A DNA stretch of 64,000 nucleotides from Rhyacichthys aspro (Eukaryota; Chordata; Actinopteri; Gobiiformes; Rhyacichthyidae), in the NCBI GenBank assembly GCA_036850595.1, contig CM072170.1, positions 11,872,303 to 11,936,302 of the forward strand. The letters are read 5' to 3'. The position numbers and the translations under genes are program-made. A model generated the notes under the pieces. The model was given only the letters and a program-made list of their open reading frames with translations. It made no database searches and was not told where the DNA came from. Positions within the stretch are counted from its first letter, which is position 1. Each line of letters begins with the position of its first letter. Positions 21,775 through 35,321 of this stretch are shown one piece after another.

Positions 21775-24700
21775 AGGACACAAGAGGGGACGAGGGACGA
21801 CTGGACAGCTGGTGCTGTTCACTTCATACACTATCAGCTTGATCGCCTCAGCTCTGCCCTGGTCATGACACTCTTATACTCATACATTAACACCTGTGTA
21901 CAAACATATGCACATAGGTATGCATAGACACGCAAACACACCCTGTTTACTCCTTGACCTCTGAAGTGTTGTTTAAGTCAGAAATGAACTGAATCCCGGC
22001 AATGATTTCAAAAGGGCCCTAATACTTAGAGTAAGGGCAGCAGTCGTGTGGGACTACAACTGAACAGAGCTCTCAGTCTTTGTTTGACCAGGAATTGAGG
22101 CGTGTGGCAGCTCAGGTGAGGACAAGTGTCCAAACCCCACAGGACAGAGCATCACACCAAATCATGCAGCAAAACACAGGACAAAACGGATCTAAAAAAC
22201 ACAACATTGTGTGAAACAAAGAAGAGGGCAGTCCAAACAGACTGGGACAAAACTATTTGTGGGGTTTATTTTTGTGTTTCTTTTTTAACCTTGTAAAAGT
22301 TGGGCGGAGATTTGAGAAGCTATAGTATGATTGCACGTTTATACCGCCTCTTTGTGTGTGTGCGTATGTGTGTACATGGTTGGGTTCACTGTGAGCAAGC
22401 AGCCGTGTCTGTGTGACTTTGCGAGTGCATACTCTCTAACCTGATGTGAGATTTGAGTTTCTCATCCTGGTTGTCACCTGCCTCAACCTTCAGGACACAT
22501 GCCTGGAAAGTTATGCATGCGTTTATTTTAAAACAAGGGTGACGAGTGTGTGTTGCGGTCTGAGGCTACCCCTCATTTTAATGTAGGCTAGCAACAAATC
22601 ACTTGAGCCATTTTCTTCCTGAAGTGTCATTCACTAAATCTTAGGTTACCAAATCCTGGAGGAGTGTAGGTTGTTGTTTTTCTATTTGTTTTTGCAGATA
22701 ACCCTCCACCCCCCAATGCACTGCCAGCTGCTGCAAAATTAGCAAAAAGGAGAAGGCCTTTGCCAAAGATGGTGTGGTCAAATATGCCCTATTGCCATCT
22801 GAGTTTACACCTTTTTTGTCTGATTCTCCTCATTGCAAGTGCCACACTATCATCAGCATGGCCTCTGGTCTGCTGCGGCACCAGCCCAGGGGCCGAGTGT
22901 TATGTTTGCTGGACTCCTGTTCAGTGTGTGGTCAGTGTCTTGATTAAAGAAAACTAGTATTCTTGGCGGATCCTCTTTTATTCTTTGTTCGCTTTCACTT
23001 TATTTCCAATATCTACCAGCTGCCTCATGCTGAGTGTCACAGCTGAGCCCACAATGCACTTTCCCGGTGCACGACAAATCTCGCAACATTTGGACATCTT
23101 AATCCACACTGATGCACCTGGTTATTTACACTAAATATAGCAATGGAAAGTTTCTACTTCGGCTCTGTTTTCTTAAAAGTGAAACGAACAAAGGTCAGAT
23201 GCACTTCTGTGAAATTGCTGCAGCGTGTGTGTATGTGTGAATGTGTCTGTGTGAGCCTTATTTTAATTTTGACAACGGTGTGTACCTGTTTTGTTTGTTG
23301 CTTTTATTTCTCTATTTTCAGGCTCCAAACAGGAAAATTTAGTGTTTATGGTGCTCGTTCCAGCTCAGTAAAAAACAGGACCTGTCAGGAATAAGAAGGA
23401 ATGAAAGCACACACAGGAGACAAATAGAAAAGAGCAAAATCTATGTGAAATGAGCTAGATCAAATGTCAGAAAGGCTATTTCACTTTTATTGAGGTGTGT
23501 AGCTCCTCAAATTATGCAATTGGACATCTATATTCTTATCCTGCCTGTAAATTTAGAATAGAAAAAGCTGTTTTATTGTTCACCTGAGACTGAAATCCAC
23601 TAATACACGGTAAACAAACGTCTCCAGCTTTCAGAAAGATGGACAGACGAACTGGATTCATTTTGGTCCAATTAAATGAATGATACTACAGGACATTGTT
23701 CATGATGCAGATGTGTGTTCATTGTAAGCGCCCAGGACTGGAGTAGACAGTAGATGTTTACAAAGGCCCCACCCACATTTGCAGCATGTGTATGTTTTTG
23801 TTTCTGTGTAAATGGAACCATGACCTGCTCTTCAGATTTGCATACAAGTCTTGTTCATTACATGTTTTTTTGTTAATCGTCTGTTGGGAGGGGGCAGTTT
23901 GTTTGTATTCTTTTACATTTCTGTGCTCCTTAAGTCCGAAAGATGAGAAGATGGCGTACAAATTTCGAGCTATACCCATATTATTTTATCAGTTGCTCAT
24001 CTGACAAAAACAAAATATATAATTGTTTTTTTTCTTCTTCTCCACACTCTCCCCCTCATTCTATCTTCTACATATTGTCTGTTGACACTTTCTGGGCATT
24101 ACAGTTTGCCATGAGCCGGTGTGTTCTGTAAAGATCGCGTTCAACAACTGAAGGGCTCTGTCATCAGTATCACCAAAAACGGTGGTGTTACTCTCGTCTC
24201 GTGCAGTTCTCACTGATGCCATCTCCTCTGCGTTTGGAAATCAGCTGGTTCCACGTGACATGCCAGCTCAGTGTTCACACATTCTTCTAACAAACCTTGT
24301 TTTTTTTTTTTTTGGTTTCCTTGAGAGAAGCTAAGTTCACTGGGACTAGCATCATTTGTCTCGGCGGTCAAGCCCATCCAGTGTCATGGTCCTGGACAGT
24401 CCTCTCTGGACCAGCAGCACTCCACTACCATCCATCCAAGTGTGTAAAAGAGGAGAGCAAATGTTTTTCTTTGCATGTTTGATTTCTGTTCCACCGAGTT
24501 CCCTCTTCCCAGTCCCCTCTTAATTTGGAAATGTCCAATAGCTTTTATTTAATGTGGAAAAAGAACACAGAAATAAATTATTTGATTTTTTTTTTAAATG
24601 CTGTAAACCACGTTGTCTTGTCTGTCATTTTTATGGAAGACATGGAACTATCTCAAGGTGAAAAGTAAATAAAAGTTTATTTCATCACCACATGTTACAT

Positions 24701-25608
24701 ATCTACAGAGAGAAGACATTACCCACTATTTTTATGACACTCAATTGTATTATTGCATTTACACAGGCAGATAAACTGTACATGAAGCACGAAACCCAAA
24801 AGTCGTCTAAAGGTGAGCTACGTCTACGGCAGTTGATTTCTTTATATTAAAGGACCACATGTGACATTCTCTTGAATTTTTGGTCTTATCTGACCCAGAT
24901 TACACAATAGGAACGTGTGTATGATTAACTGGGCCAAAAATATGAACTTGAATGTAGTGTGGACATTATGTCTGGAGTATGAATGCTTTGGAATGGGATA
25001 ACTCATGCACTCTAGACGTGGTAGACGTGCAGTAGTCAGTTTACAGATATGTATAAACTCATGTTTCATAAGTGACAATGTCTGAAAGGAATTATGTGCT
25101 TCTTATTACATTCATAGACAAGTGACTTGTTTCCATTAAGTTAACATAATTATGAATTAATTACTTTTTTAGTTAGGCTTAAACTATAATAGATATGACA
25201 CAAAGAACCCTGTATTTAACAAAACTGACAAGTCAGATACATTTACTGTACAGGTATTTACATCATGTAACTTGGCTCTTCTGCAGCTCTTGACTTGAAA
25301 ATGCCAAAACCTTTATTATGCAGACATACACTGCATTATGGTTTCATCCTGACAAGCCATCAGTCCACACAACCCGTCAAGATCCAGCAAAGTGCTCTCG
25401 TTGGAAAAAGGGAATACAGAGCTGACCTTTGTGCAGCCTGTGCAAACTGGGCCCTGTACTCACACACTGTGGCTCAGATGAGTCATAGCCAAACAGCCCA
25501 GGGTGATTGAAGATGTGGTCGTCATAGCGATGGTGAAGATTACCGAGTGTCTGTCGCACGAGCTTTACCCATCGGTCAAAGACAAATGAGGCTCAGACTT
25601 AAACGTGA
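21775..25608. other. naa30 3' untranslated region and convergent spacer to armh4
   Basis: No additional gene seen. AATAAA at 24572-24577 and 24668-24673 could end a long naa30 3' untranslated region of about 2.9 kb. On the minus strand TTTATT at 25312-25317 reads AATAAA, about 300 bases past the armh4 stop, and probably ends armh4. The two transcripts converge and come close to each other. Short open frames in between lack domains. Confidence 0.5.
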
Positions 25609-28600
25609 TCAGAACTCATCCTCCGAGCTGTCCGCCAGCAGCATGGCCTGGTCCTGACGGCTAGTGCCTGGCTCCCGAGGTTGCTAAAAATGAAAAAAAA
25701 ACCAAAAACAATCTTCATTACATAAAAAACTCCAGCAAATCTTTGCTAACTGCATATATAACTACATGAATATTATTAAGGTAGGGTATTGACCTCTGGT
25801 TGTCTGACCTTCCTCCTCTGGTGTTTGAAACTGTTCCTCCTCTTACGGTGGATCATCCTAATGCTGTACAGGGCACCAACAATCAGCAGAGCCCCTGTGA
25901 TGCCAATACCCACAGGAGCCAGCATCCCAGACACATACCCTGCCTGATACACCAGAAAGATGGACAGGCATTTACCTTTTGCTTAACATATTTGGTCAGT
26001 AAGATGCAAAGAACCCACGACTGAAATATGTATACCACACCAAATTTTCTTAATTCCCTAAATACATTTACTACAAGCCATTTTCTTGTTGCATGAGTTC
26101 TTATTGCGTAGCTGTAAACACTATACTGCCTCTTATCAAGACAAGTTCAAAGATGTTATATTTGTAGAACAGCAGAGGGCAGACTTACCTTTTCTCTGAT
26201 CAGCTCTACCCAGCTGCGCACTAGAAGAAAAATACACTAAATTAGCAGAGCACATAACTGCTACTTATCTAGTCATTATATGTTATCCACAAAAGCCGAT
26301 GAATCTTTTAATATGACATGTCTGATGACTGATGTGTATCTGCATTATAGGCATCTGTGTCTGTGTCTTTCATACTCAGGCCCTGGTTGCGTTGAACCCA
26401 GACGGGTGGAGGAGGTATAAGGCTATAGGGAGGTGGTGTTGAGGATGTGTTAGGGGCCTCTGTCAAGTCTTCTTCACTGTCATCCTCCACCGACTCCTCT
26501 GAGTTCTCATCATCCTCATCCTCATCTTGTTCTTCTGCGTAGAAAATGATTTACACAGACACAAAGAACGCCAGATTAAAAGCCTGGTGAAATTCATGAC
26601 AAAAATGCTTTTTAATTCAAATATACTCTTACCCTCAGACTCCATTTCTTCTAACCCCAATCTGGGTTTGGGCACATGTGGATGAGTTGTCATGGTTACT
26701 GTTGTCATAGAATACTGAAAGGGTGAGAGGGAGGGGCCAGTGGTTTGTGAGTTTTCTTGGAGGTTTGATGTCCTTACAGCACCTGCTTGTGGCAAATCAC
26801 AGAACACAAACATGTAGTGTCACAGCTCAAAATGATTCTTACACATTAGATGTTATATAAGATTTTTCTTGCTTTTTATTTCAATATTATTTATTTAGGG
26901 TTTTATTGAGTTGATAAATAGATAAAATTGTTCAGCTACTTCAGCTAATTCTTCCATCCAATTACATATATTGTATTGATTTTTTTGTTTTGTTTTGTGT
27001 TTTTTAAGCAAATAAACAGGAAACAGAACTGCAGTGAATATTCAATATGCAGTATTAGTAGTACACAACACTACCCTGTTAATCTAAGGTTACTTCAGAA
27101 AGGTAACAGATGGATTTATACACAAATTGATAAATAACTATTTTAAAGCATATTTCCTGAAAAAAAATATAAACTAGACACTTAAATATTCTTTCATTCC
27201 TTTCTTTCCTGAGGTGGCCTCACCTGTCTCCACCTGATCCCATCTGGCCTCAGTGCTGGCCCGCTGCTGTGACACAGACAGATCAGCGGAGCTGATTGGC
27301 TCCCGCAGCTCAGTGCCAGATGTCTGCCACGGTGACGTCCATTCTGGGACCAGTAGGGGCGGGGTGTGCGAAGGATCGTCGCTGTCTGTCTCCACGGTGA
27401 CCAGCTGGTCCATGTCCACCTCAGACAGAGGCATCCTACCGGTTGCCATAGCAGCAATAGGCTGGGCATGGCCGGGCAGCAGGGTGACCGCGGCTGCTGA
27501 CGCCCCCTCTGGTGTGACATCTTCAAACGGCTCAAAGATGAGAGGCAGCGACTCTGACGACATGGTGCCCTCTGTGGCTTCATCCTGAGACAGTGGGACC
27601 ACAGTGTCTGCTGTAGTCACAACAAGCACAGGTCAACATGTGTCACACCAAAGTTCACACTCACTTCATAAACCAAATACACTTTTACAATGCATTTTAA
27701 GACTTGACATACATATGATATTCTACAGCGCATTTATAGTATTTACACAGCCTTACAATGTGTTTTTGTTTTCTCATCCTTAGATCATTTTTGATCTCAC
27801 AGAGCAGCTAGGACACAATAAAAAGAGGATTGCTTGTTTTTATCCCTGTAGATAAGAGCAAACCACAGAGGGAGCTGTCACAGGAGAAAGTGGTTCTGCA
27901 TCTTTTTTTTACTCCATTAAAACAGCCAGCCTGAAAATGCTTATAAAGACTGCAATCCTTTTACATAACAATTTGAGACTTTTTTCTTCCTAGTCTCCTC
28001 TCTGCTGGGAGGAAGCTTCATCAAACAGCCAATCCCGCTTGGATGCCAGGCACACATATTTGCACAGACATTCTGCTTCCTCCGTTTTTCGTCGATGCAT
28101 TGCTTGAATACTAACCTGCCCCATTCTTTACAATATAAGATGTGAGAAGCAGGCTGGGGAATCGAATCCTCTAAAGACTTCTTTAACTGCCACCAGCCTT
28201 TTCCTATAGCTGTTGTGTTCTCTGTTTTCAGGCTGGAGTCAGGAATAGAAAGTAATTAGACTGCCACTGGTCCCAGCTGGGGTTCAAAGTGGAGCGTGGA
28301 AACGGGATGCGATTCTTTTTTTTTTCCACCATCAAAGACGATGTCTGCCACAAGACATGTCTGTTTGATTTCCGACTTTTTTAATGAAGCTGCTAAACTC
28401 CAGAGAGCTTGAAGTATGCCATGTTTTAAAAGAAAACTTTATTAGGGGCATGCAAAGTATTATCCCACACTATGTTTGAGGGCTTTGAAAGTCTATAAAT
28501 TGTAGGCTATTAGAGAACTAAGTTTCAAAATAAGTGGTAATTTTTGAAGTTTTAGAAGTATGTCAGTGGTTACTTAAGTGTGTTTTCACTGGCCGCATAC

Positions 28601-29430
28601 ATAACACAAAGCTTATGTCATTCCTCTTCTTGCTCTGCTTTTTGAAACTGGGGCACCTTCATTTTTCCTTTTTGTGTTAGACAGTTGTTTTACCTTAAGA
28701 AAAGTTTGCACTTACCTCCACTAGGTCTTGCAGCCTCAGTCCACAAGCTTTCCGGGCCATCCTCTTTTGGCAATGGTGCGATTTCAGGTAGCATGGGATC
28801 TTGCAGTGTGGAGGTTGTCGCCCCGTCACGACTCCAGATCGCTAGAGTAGTTGACATCTGAGCGGGGGCGAATACAGCAGGTGGAACGGTCAGTTTTGCA
28901 ATTTCGGCTGAAGGATCGGAAGTGTCCTGTGATGAGGGCCAACTCAGCTCAGAAGAATCATCACCGGTCTTCAGGCTCACTATGGAAGAGGCCAGTCTTG
29001 AAGTCCTTGCATACATTTCTCCACCTGTAGCAGCAGACAAGTCCTCACTTTCCCCTCCTTCAACCTGCCTCTGTCTATCTCCCGTCTGCCCGCCCCTCTT
29101 TTTATCTCTCCTCTGGCTCCATGTTTCTCTCCCAGCCCCAGATCTTCCACCCGGGCTGTTTCCAATATCTGTCTGCGTCACTATCCCCTCGAGTCCTGTG
29201 TGGCGTCCATGTGGGTCAGCCCCTCCTGCTGGACCTACATTCAGCGTCACATGTTCGGATGACCCAAACACACCTTGTCCAGGCCGGGTGTCTATATTTA
29301 GTGAAGATGCAGTGGTAGTCACGCTGCTGTCCTGCGTAGGGGTAAGGTCTGGGAGGTAAACAGGGGTGCCACAGACAGACAGGAAGGTCCCGGCCAGAAG
29401 GAGGCGTCGGAGCATCCCACCAGTCTGCAT
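25609..29430 (-). CDS. armh4: Armadillo-like helical domain-containing protein 4 (C14orf37-like)
   Basis: Single-pass type I membrane protein; the mammalian form (also called UT2) is reported to modulate IL6ST/mTORC2-STAT3 signalling. Exons, in transcript order: 28716-29430, 27224-27610, 26633-26782, 26376-26534, 26189-26220, 25809-25943, 25609-25683, giving about 550 aa; all phases agree. Identification rests on the C-terminus: QRNQGLMRSWVELIREKAGY, a membrane span (about 488-509), a basic RKRRNSFKHQRRK stop-transfer segment, and the tail MLLADSSEDEF, which matches the mammalian tail. The ectodomain is Ser/Thr/Pro-rich and weakly conserved, with an acidic DEDEDDENSEE run. The N-terminus MQTGGMLRRLLLAGTFLSVC is a signal peptide; Met at 29415 is an alternative start. 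Two exons begin at tandem NAGNAG acceptors. The protein is shorter than human. Confidence 0.88.
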
Positions 29431-30567
29431 CTCTGTCTGCGTCTCAGTGTCTGCTGCAAGAGAACACAACATTCATCAGTGTAAATAAATCTGGATGGAG
29501 TTTCTTCTTCATCTGCATCTCCAGCTTTGTGGAAGCTGAGCTAACATGCCTATAATGCAGAAACTCTCTCTGACACAGCAATCCTGAGCACCCCTCCACA
29601 CTTCTACTATAAATAGCAGCAGCTCTCTATCTTCCTCAAATGCATCTAGGTATAAAATGCATCAGAGAGCCAACACGTGACCCCATGGTAAATTAGCATA
29701 CCAAAATACACCAAATAAGCACAACTGTTGCTTTTGAATGAGCCAATTATCCAAATAAATGTCAAATGAACAGCAAACAGAGTGGCACCCTGTGAAGCTG
29801 CAAGTCAGAGACGCGTCTAACAGAAATCATTAAGCCCTGGTCTAGCTCTGTGCATCAATGTTGCAACACAACCCACTTTGCCTGAGCTGTGATCAAAATG
29901 TAGCTCCTGAACCAGGATGCACACGCAGCTCGACGCCTCACAATCATCGCTACAGCATATGCACTGTCAACAAATGCACACTGCGTCTCCCAGAATAACT
30001 CCTCTTTTCGGAGTCTGTAATGCGCGCTATTAAACTCATTATGCATCAACGACATCTCTACATAAGTAAAGGGCTGGAGTAGCTGGAGCTAAAAATAAAG
30101 CTGCCGTTACCTTCCGGAGTTCATGACGGATTGCTTTTCAGGAGGATGCAGAGATTCTCTTGCACTCCGTAAGAAGCCCCACCAGAATGAGTCCAGGCTG
30201 AAGGAGAGGCTAGTGCAGCTCACTCCCTGTGTTCCCTATGCGCCTGCTGCTGGGATGATGACTGCTGCCTCCAATCTGCCACACTCATGATGCCAGTACA
30301 GGGTGGATGATGGGAGAATGAGGGGTGCGGAGGACTATATCATTATCATTGAATAATATTAATATTATAACACAAAACCCAGTAATGTTAAACTAAAACC
30401 TTTCTTCTTGGTGTTCTAAATTATAACTACTCTGGTTCCATGGCCTAAGAGTATTGGGTGCAAACTGCATACTATTGTATTTTTTCATTATGTTATTTTT
30501 ATTTATTTTTATTTTTTTTTTACTATTTTATTATTACTTACTAACTTACACCCTATAAATTACTGTG

Positions 30568-30629
30568 GAATAACAAATACTGTCTGGGTCACAACATCCA
30601 GTAATACACCCAGACAGTATTTGTTATTC
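30568..30629. repeat. Perfect inverted repeat, 22-bp arms
   Basis: Bases 30568-30589 are exactly complementary in reverse to 30608-30629, with an 18-base loop. The arm carries the core AATACTGTCTGGGT. Such a long perfect hairpin is unlikely by chance and suggests a MITE remnant or a recent fold-back duplication. Confidence 0.9.
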
Positions 30630-30822
30630 AGTATAAGTTTTTGTCTTTGTTGTTATGCTGTGTATTTCTTTTTGGTTTTTGTGCTGCAGAAGAGGAACCT
30701 GATGGAAAACAGGCCTGATTAATTCCACTATTAATGTTGCTTTTAACCTTTCCTGATTAATAAATAAAATTAAATGTAACTTCATTTTAAGCACACTTAC
30801 ACTTTTCTTGAGACTTAAGATA

Positions 30823-30897
30823 AAAAGGTTTTCTGACAAGGCAATCTGAACGTAAGTTTTAGGTTTTTCCTCCAGATGCCTTGTCAGAAAACCTTTT
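30823..30897. repeat. Perfect inverted repeat, 21-bp arms
   Basis: Bases 30823-30843 pair perfectly with 30877-30897 around a 33-base loop; the arm core is GGTTTTCTGACAAGGCA. Only about 200 bases from another perfect hairpin, both in the armh4-actr10 spacer. Confidence 0.9.
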
Positions 30898-31402
30898 CTT
30901 GAAAATGTCCTGGGTGACTGAGAAACTCCACAAACATTTAGACTTAAGAGTGTTCATTAGATGTCCTACTCCTCCTATTTAATCTAACCTGGTCCCTTCA
31001 GACGGCCACCCTCCTTGACCCTGGGTCTGCTCAGAGGTCTCAGGTCTGAAGTTTTTCCTCTCTGTCTCCACTGTTTCATAAAAGGGGGTTCAGTCAGCTT
31101 ACTCTTCTGCCTTTACAACAAACAGGTTAGCTCAATGACAGCATTAGGATTCATGCTATTTCAATTAACAATACGATTTACTCGCATACAGTAGCTGATG
31201 TTTGTTTTGTTTTTTTCAAGTGACTACAATCAGAACTCCTGGGATGCTTACATTTTGATCAGGCACGCCTCCGACGCCTCTTTCACCCTGAAGGCCCAGC
31301 CCAGTGTTGACAGGAAGACAACACAAGTGTAAATTGCGCTTGAAAATCCCCGAATGTCATTATCGATATTACCTTAGGTCGTTTGTAGAAGCAGTTGATA
31401 AT

Positions 31403-34400
31403 ATGCCCCTCTTTGATGGGTTGGTCAGTGGAGGAGAGAAGACAGCCATCATCATTGATTTGGGAGCGGCATACACAAAGTGAGTTTCTTTTGCACGTAG
31501 CTAGCCTGTTAGCATGTCTAATCAGCATGCATCGGGTTTTTCTATTCTAAATTAACACCACAATTGCAACAACACGGCTAACAGTCATGTTATATTCCAA
31601 ATAAAGGTACACGAAATACTAAAACAGTAACAGCAAAACGGTTGATGCTAGTTCTAAGGTCTTATCTGAAGCTAGCATTAGCATGAGCAAGCTAACTTAA
31701 ACCCATAACTGAGCTTTAATGTAATCGTATTGTAGTACTCTTAGTTGCACTAAACGTGGAAAATGCATTGTATGCCTTTGATAGCACTACAAAACATGGC
31801 ATACATTATTTTAGACTTATTTAGCTGAATACTGACCCAAATGGTTTAATATACAGTTAGCACCTCGACATAGGTCAGGTTTATTTTACTCATCGGTAAT
31901 CAGGACTATCCGTACCATTATTTGGGCTCAGTAGTGAAGATTTAGCCAAAAACTACTAATAAAGAGCGTATACCTTCAGTGTAATGACTTATTTTAGTTC
32001 AAACTTGTGATACAGCCAGAAAAGAACCCGTGGCAGATCACATGAAGCTCTACAGACAATGAGTACTCTGTCTGTTGATTAAAAAAATGCTGTTATGCAT
32101 TTGATACTTGAGATATTAAGTATATTTATAGTAAATTTACAATATCAAGTTCATAATCAATGTTATTGTTATGTTATGATGAATGTTAATGTTATTCATA
32201 TGTAATCCATGAGATACAAACATGTACTTATTTTACAGTCATTTTCTATGTCACATGGTGTTAGTCTTTACGGTTGCATTTTCTTTCAGATGTGGCTTTG
32301 CAGGGGAAACGGGGCCCAGGTTCATAATTCCGAGCGAGATCCGGAAACCAGGACAGCAGCAGGTTAAACATGTGATTTCCTGCTGTTTGCCTTTAGCAAC
32401 AGAATTTCACACAGATCGGTTTGATATAAATGTTGTTTTAATTTACAGGCCATCAAAGTGGTTCAGTACAACATCAACACAGAAGAGTTATATGTCATTC
32501 TCAAAGAGTTTATCCACATACTTTACTTCAGGTAAAATAAAAAGGAAAAAAACACATTTATTTATTAAGATGTCACTAGTTGATCCAGTGAATTGTTATT
32601 AAATCCTTTCTGTGTGTTTCCATCAGACACCTACTGGTGAACCCTCGCGACAGAAGAGTGGTCATCATAGAGTCCATCCTCTGCCCGTCTCACTTCAGGG
32701 AGACACTAACCAAGGTTTTCTTCAAACAGTTTGAGGTACTAATACAAAGCTATTAATTGAGTTTTGCATTACCCATGATGTTGCAATGAACACAATGATG
32801 CTTCTTTGTTAAATGAACCATTTATCAACTACAAATTTGTGTTTCACTTGTTAACTATTTAATCCATCCTGTGATATTTCTCCAGGTGCCCTCTGTGCTC
32901 TTTGCCCCCAGTCACCTTATGGCTATTATGACATTAGGAATCAACTCAGCCCTGGTGATGGACTGTGGACACACAGAGACCCTGGTGCTACCTGTATCCT
33001 TGTCCTGTCCAAAATATCTTAAAGCAAAAATTATTACTTATCACATTCCATGATTTTTTATAATACTCCTACTGCAACAAGAAAATGAATTAGAGAATTA
33101 CAAAAACAGATCCTTTATATACTGCTGTGATTGTACACCTATTTCATCCCTAACTGTGGCATCAGGTGTATGAATGCACCCCTATCCTGCCAGCCTGGGA
33201 GGCTTTGCCTTTAGGAGGAAAAGCCATCCATAAGTAAGTAGCTTTAATTTGTTTAAGAACAGCATAACTTAGCAGGCTGTATGATCATTTTTAGTGTAAT
33301 TACTGATCATGTATGCATTCATTATAGAGAACTGGATGGACATCTTGTGGAGCAGTGCACTGTGGACACAGACACTACTACTGGGCAAACTGTAGCTGCT
33401 GCCATTGGTAAATACTACAAACAACCGACACTATACAGCAGTGTTTTATTCTGTATTTTGTGACTCTGTGTGTACATTGATATTTATGATTATGTTTTAA
33501 ATGTACTGTGTACTATCGAAATAATCTTTGGGAAGAGTGCTTTAGACTTATCTAAAATTGAAAACCAAATGGGGGATATGATTAATTTTTCCTCTCGCTA
33601 TTATCTTTTCCACAGGGACCATCCAAGAGGATATTGTGGAGGACATCAAGGGTAGGTTCAACAAGAAATTTAAAGCTGCACTTTACTATTTAGATTTGTT
33701 ATTGCAGATTTAGCCACAGATTTTTTGATATACTGTTTTATAAATAAATGTTTCATTTGTTTGTGTAGTGAGAACATGCTTTGTCAGTGACCTGCAGAGA
33801 GGACTCAAGATCCAAGAAGCTAAATTTAACCCAGATGCAGAGGTAGGTTGTTAATGTTCACCATTTTTCCTATGATAAATGTTCTGTAATGTTGTAAATC
33901 TAAACTACTCTTAATGTGTTTGTAGCGCCCTGCTCCTCCTCCTGATGTTGCCTACCCTCTGGATGGTGAGAAAATACTACACATCAAGGGGTCCATCAGG
34001 TAATTCTGTCAGCATCATCTACTGCAGAGATCAAGTTATTGTCCTCCGCTGCTTCATTCATCTGTTTGTCACATTAACCTTTTCTTGTTGATATTTTTAG
34101 GGACTCACTGATGGAGATCCTTTTTGAACAAGACAATGAGGAAAAGAGTGTTGCCACATTGATACTCGACACCCTAGTCAAGGTAAATAAAATACTCTAT
34201 GTTTGACGGCTACACATCATAATGATTTGTTTTCTAAGGAAACAAAATTATATCAGTGGACTTGTGAAAAGGAAAACTCCTTATTTACTCATTATAAGAC
34301 AGAACAGTCTTTTCTTGTTATTGGCCACAGACTTCATCTTCAACCTGATGTCAGCAAAGTGTGGAACTTTCTGGGCTGTGTCAATAAAATGCACGCTTAC

Positions 34401-35321
34401 ATTACATTCATTAAGAATTAGATTAAAGGAGGCAAATTTTCCCAACAAAGGGCCACTTTTCATGGTAAAATACCAAATTCATTTAATGCCATTATCTGAT
34501 TTTTGTTATCCCTATTTATCACTTCATAGCAGAGTATTGTGGAGTGGTTTCTATAGTAACCATCAGCTGTGGGTATGTCAGAGACCTGCTAAGGGTTTTG
34601 TTGTTTCACATGAGGATCAAAGCAACCCTGGACAGGCTAATTAATCCGAAAAGAAGCAGCAGGAATCATTTAAGCACTCCGACTATGTTTGCTCAGTCCG
34701 AACTGTGTAGTGAACATTACTTCTGTGATCCCAGGAACATCAAAATAAGGCAGTTGTCACTTTGAGTACATTATACTTTTTTTGTTATGTTTTTTTCAGA
34801 TGACCACAGAGGTGAGAGTTTAGTTATTGTTATTTCACCTTTTCCTGTTTTTCTCTTCAGTGCCCCATTGACACTCGTAAAGTGCTCTCTGAGAACTTGG
34901 TGGTGATCGGAGGCACCGCCATGCTGCCCGGCTTCCTGCACCGTCTCATGGCCGAAATACGCCTTCTAGTGGAGAAGCCCAAGTACCGCGACGTCCTGGC
35001 CAGCAAGAGCTTCCGCATTCACTCTCCACCTGCCAAACCTAACTGCATCGCATGGCTCGGAGGTCAGGTCTAATTACCTGCTAAACTAAATAAGTCATAC
35101 TTCTGTGTATTTGAAAATCGATCACTCTTTGTTCTCCAGGTGCCATCTTTGGTGCGCTGCAAGACATTCTGGGAAGCAGGTCGGTGTCCCGGGATTATTA
35201 TAACCAAACGGGCCGCATCCCGGACTGGTGCTGCTTGAGCTCTCCGCCTCCTGAATCTCTGTATGAAGCTGGGAAGACCCCTCCTCCTCTCATGAAAAGA
35301 GCATTCTCCACAGAGAAGTAA
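31403..35321 (+). CDS. actr10: Actin-related protein 10 (dynactin pointed-end subunit ARP11)
   Basis: Pointed-end capping subunit of dynactin, the cytoplasmic cofactor of dynein-driven transport. Thirteen exons: 31403-31479, 32290-32362, 32449-32531, 32627-32735, 32886-32993, 33166-33233, 33328-33407, 33616-33651, 33769-33842, 33926-33999, 34101-34182, 34861-35062, 35140-35321. Together they give 415 aa (human 417), with every phase consistent. The start MPLFDGLVSGGEKTAIIIDL leads into the actin-fold phosphate-1 loop region (DLGAAYTKCGFAGE). Further signatures are VVQYNINTEELY, the conserved VIGGTAMLPGFLHRL, NCIAWLGGAIFGALQDILGS and the C-terminal MKRAFSTEK, all matching mammalian ARP11. No truncation or missing exon is visible. 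It is divergent from armh4, its neighbour region in human 14q23. Confidence 0.97.

Larger units (their letters stand above)
29431..31402. other. Divergent spacer between armh4 and actr10
   Basis: Holds the 5' ends of both genes. A minus-strand donor (AGgtaacg, 30105-30110) marks the end of a probable untranslated first exon of armh4 that begins somewhere above 30130. Its ATG at 30122-30124 would open only a seven-codon upstream ORF when spliced to the next exon. Two long hairpins (30568-30629, 30823-30897) and an AT-rich stretch (30478-30545) lie between the genes. No further gene seen. Confidence 0.5.

Noticed and set aside
27253..27588. 111-codon plus-strand frame
   Set aside because: Antisense to armh4 exon 27224-27610.
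28922..29359. 145-codon plus-strand frame
   Set aside because: Antisense to the armh4 signal-peptide exon; Cys/Pro-rich composition is a by-product of the Ser/Thr-rich sense frame.
34222..34644. 140-codon plus-strand frame in actr10
   Set aside because: Falls within the long actr10 intron between exons 11 and 12; no domain, no homology recognised, AT-rich.
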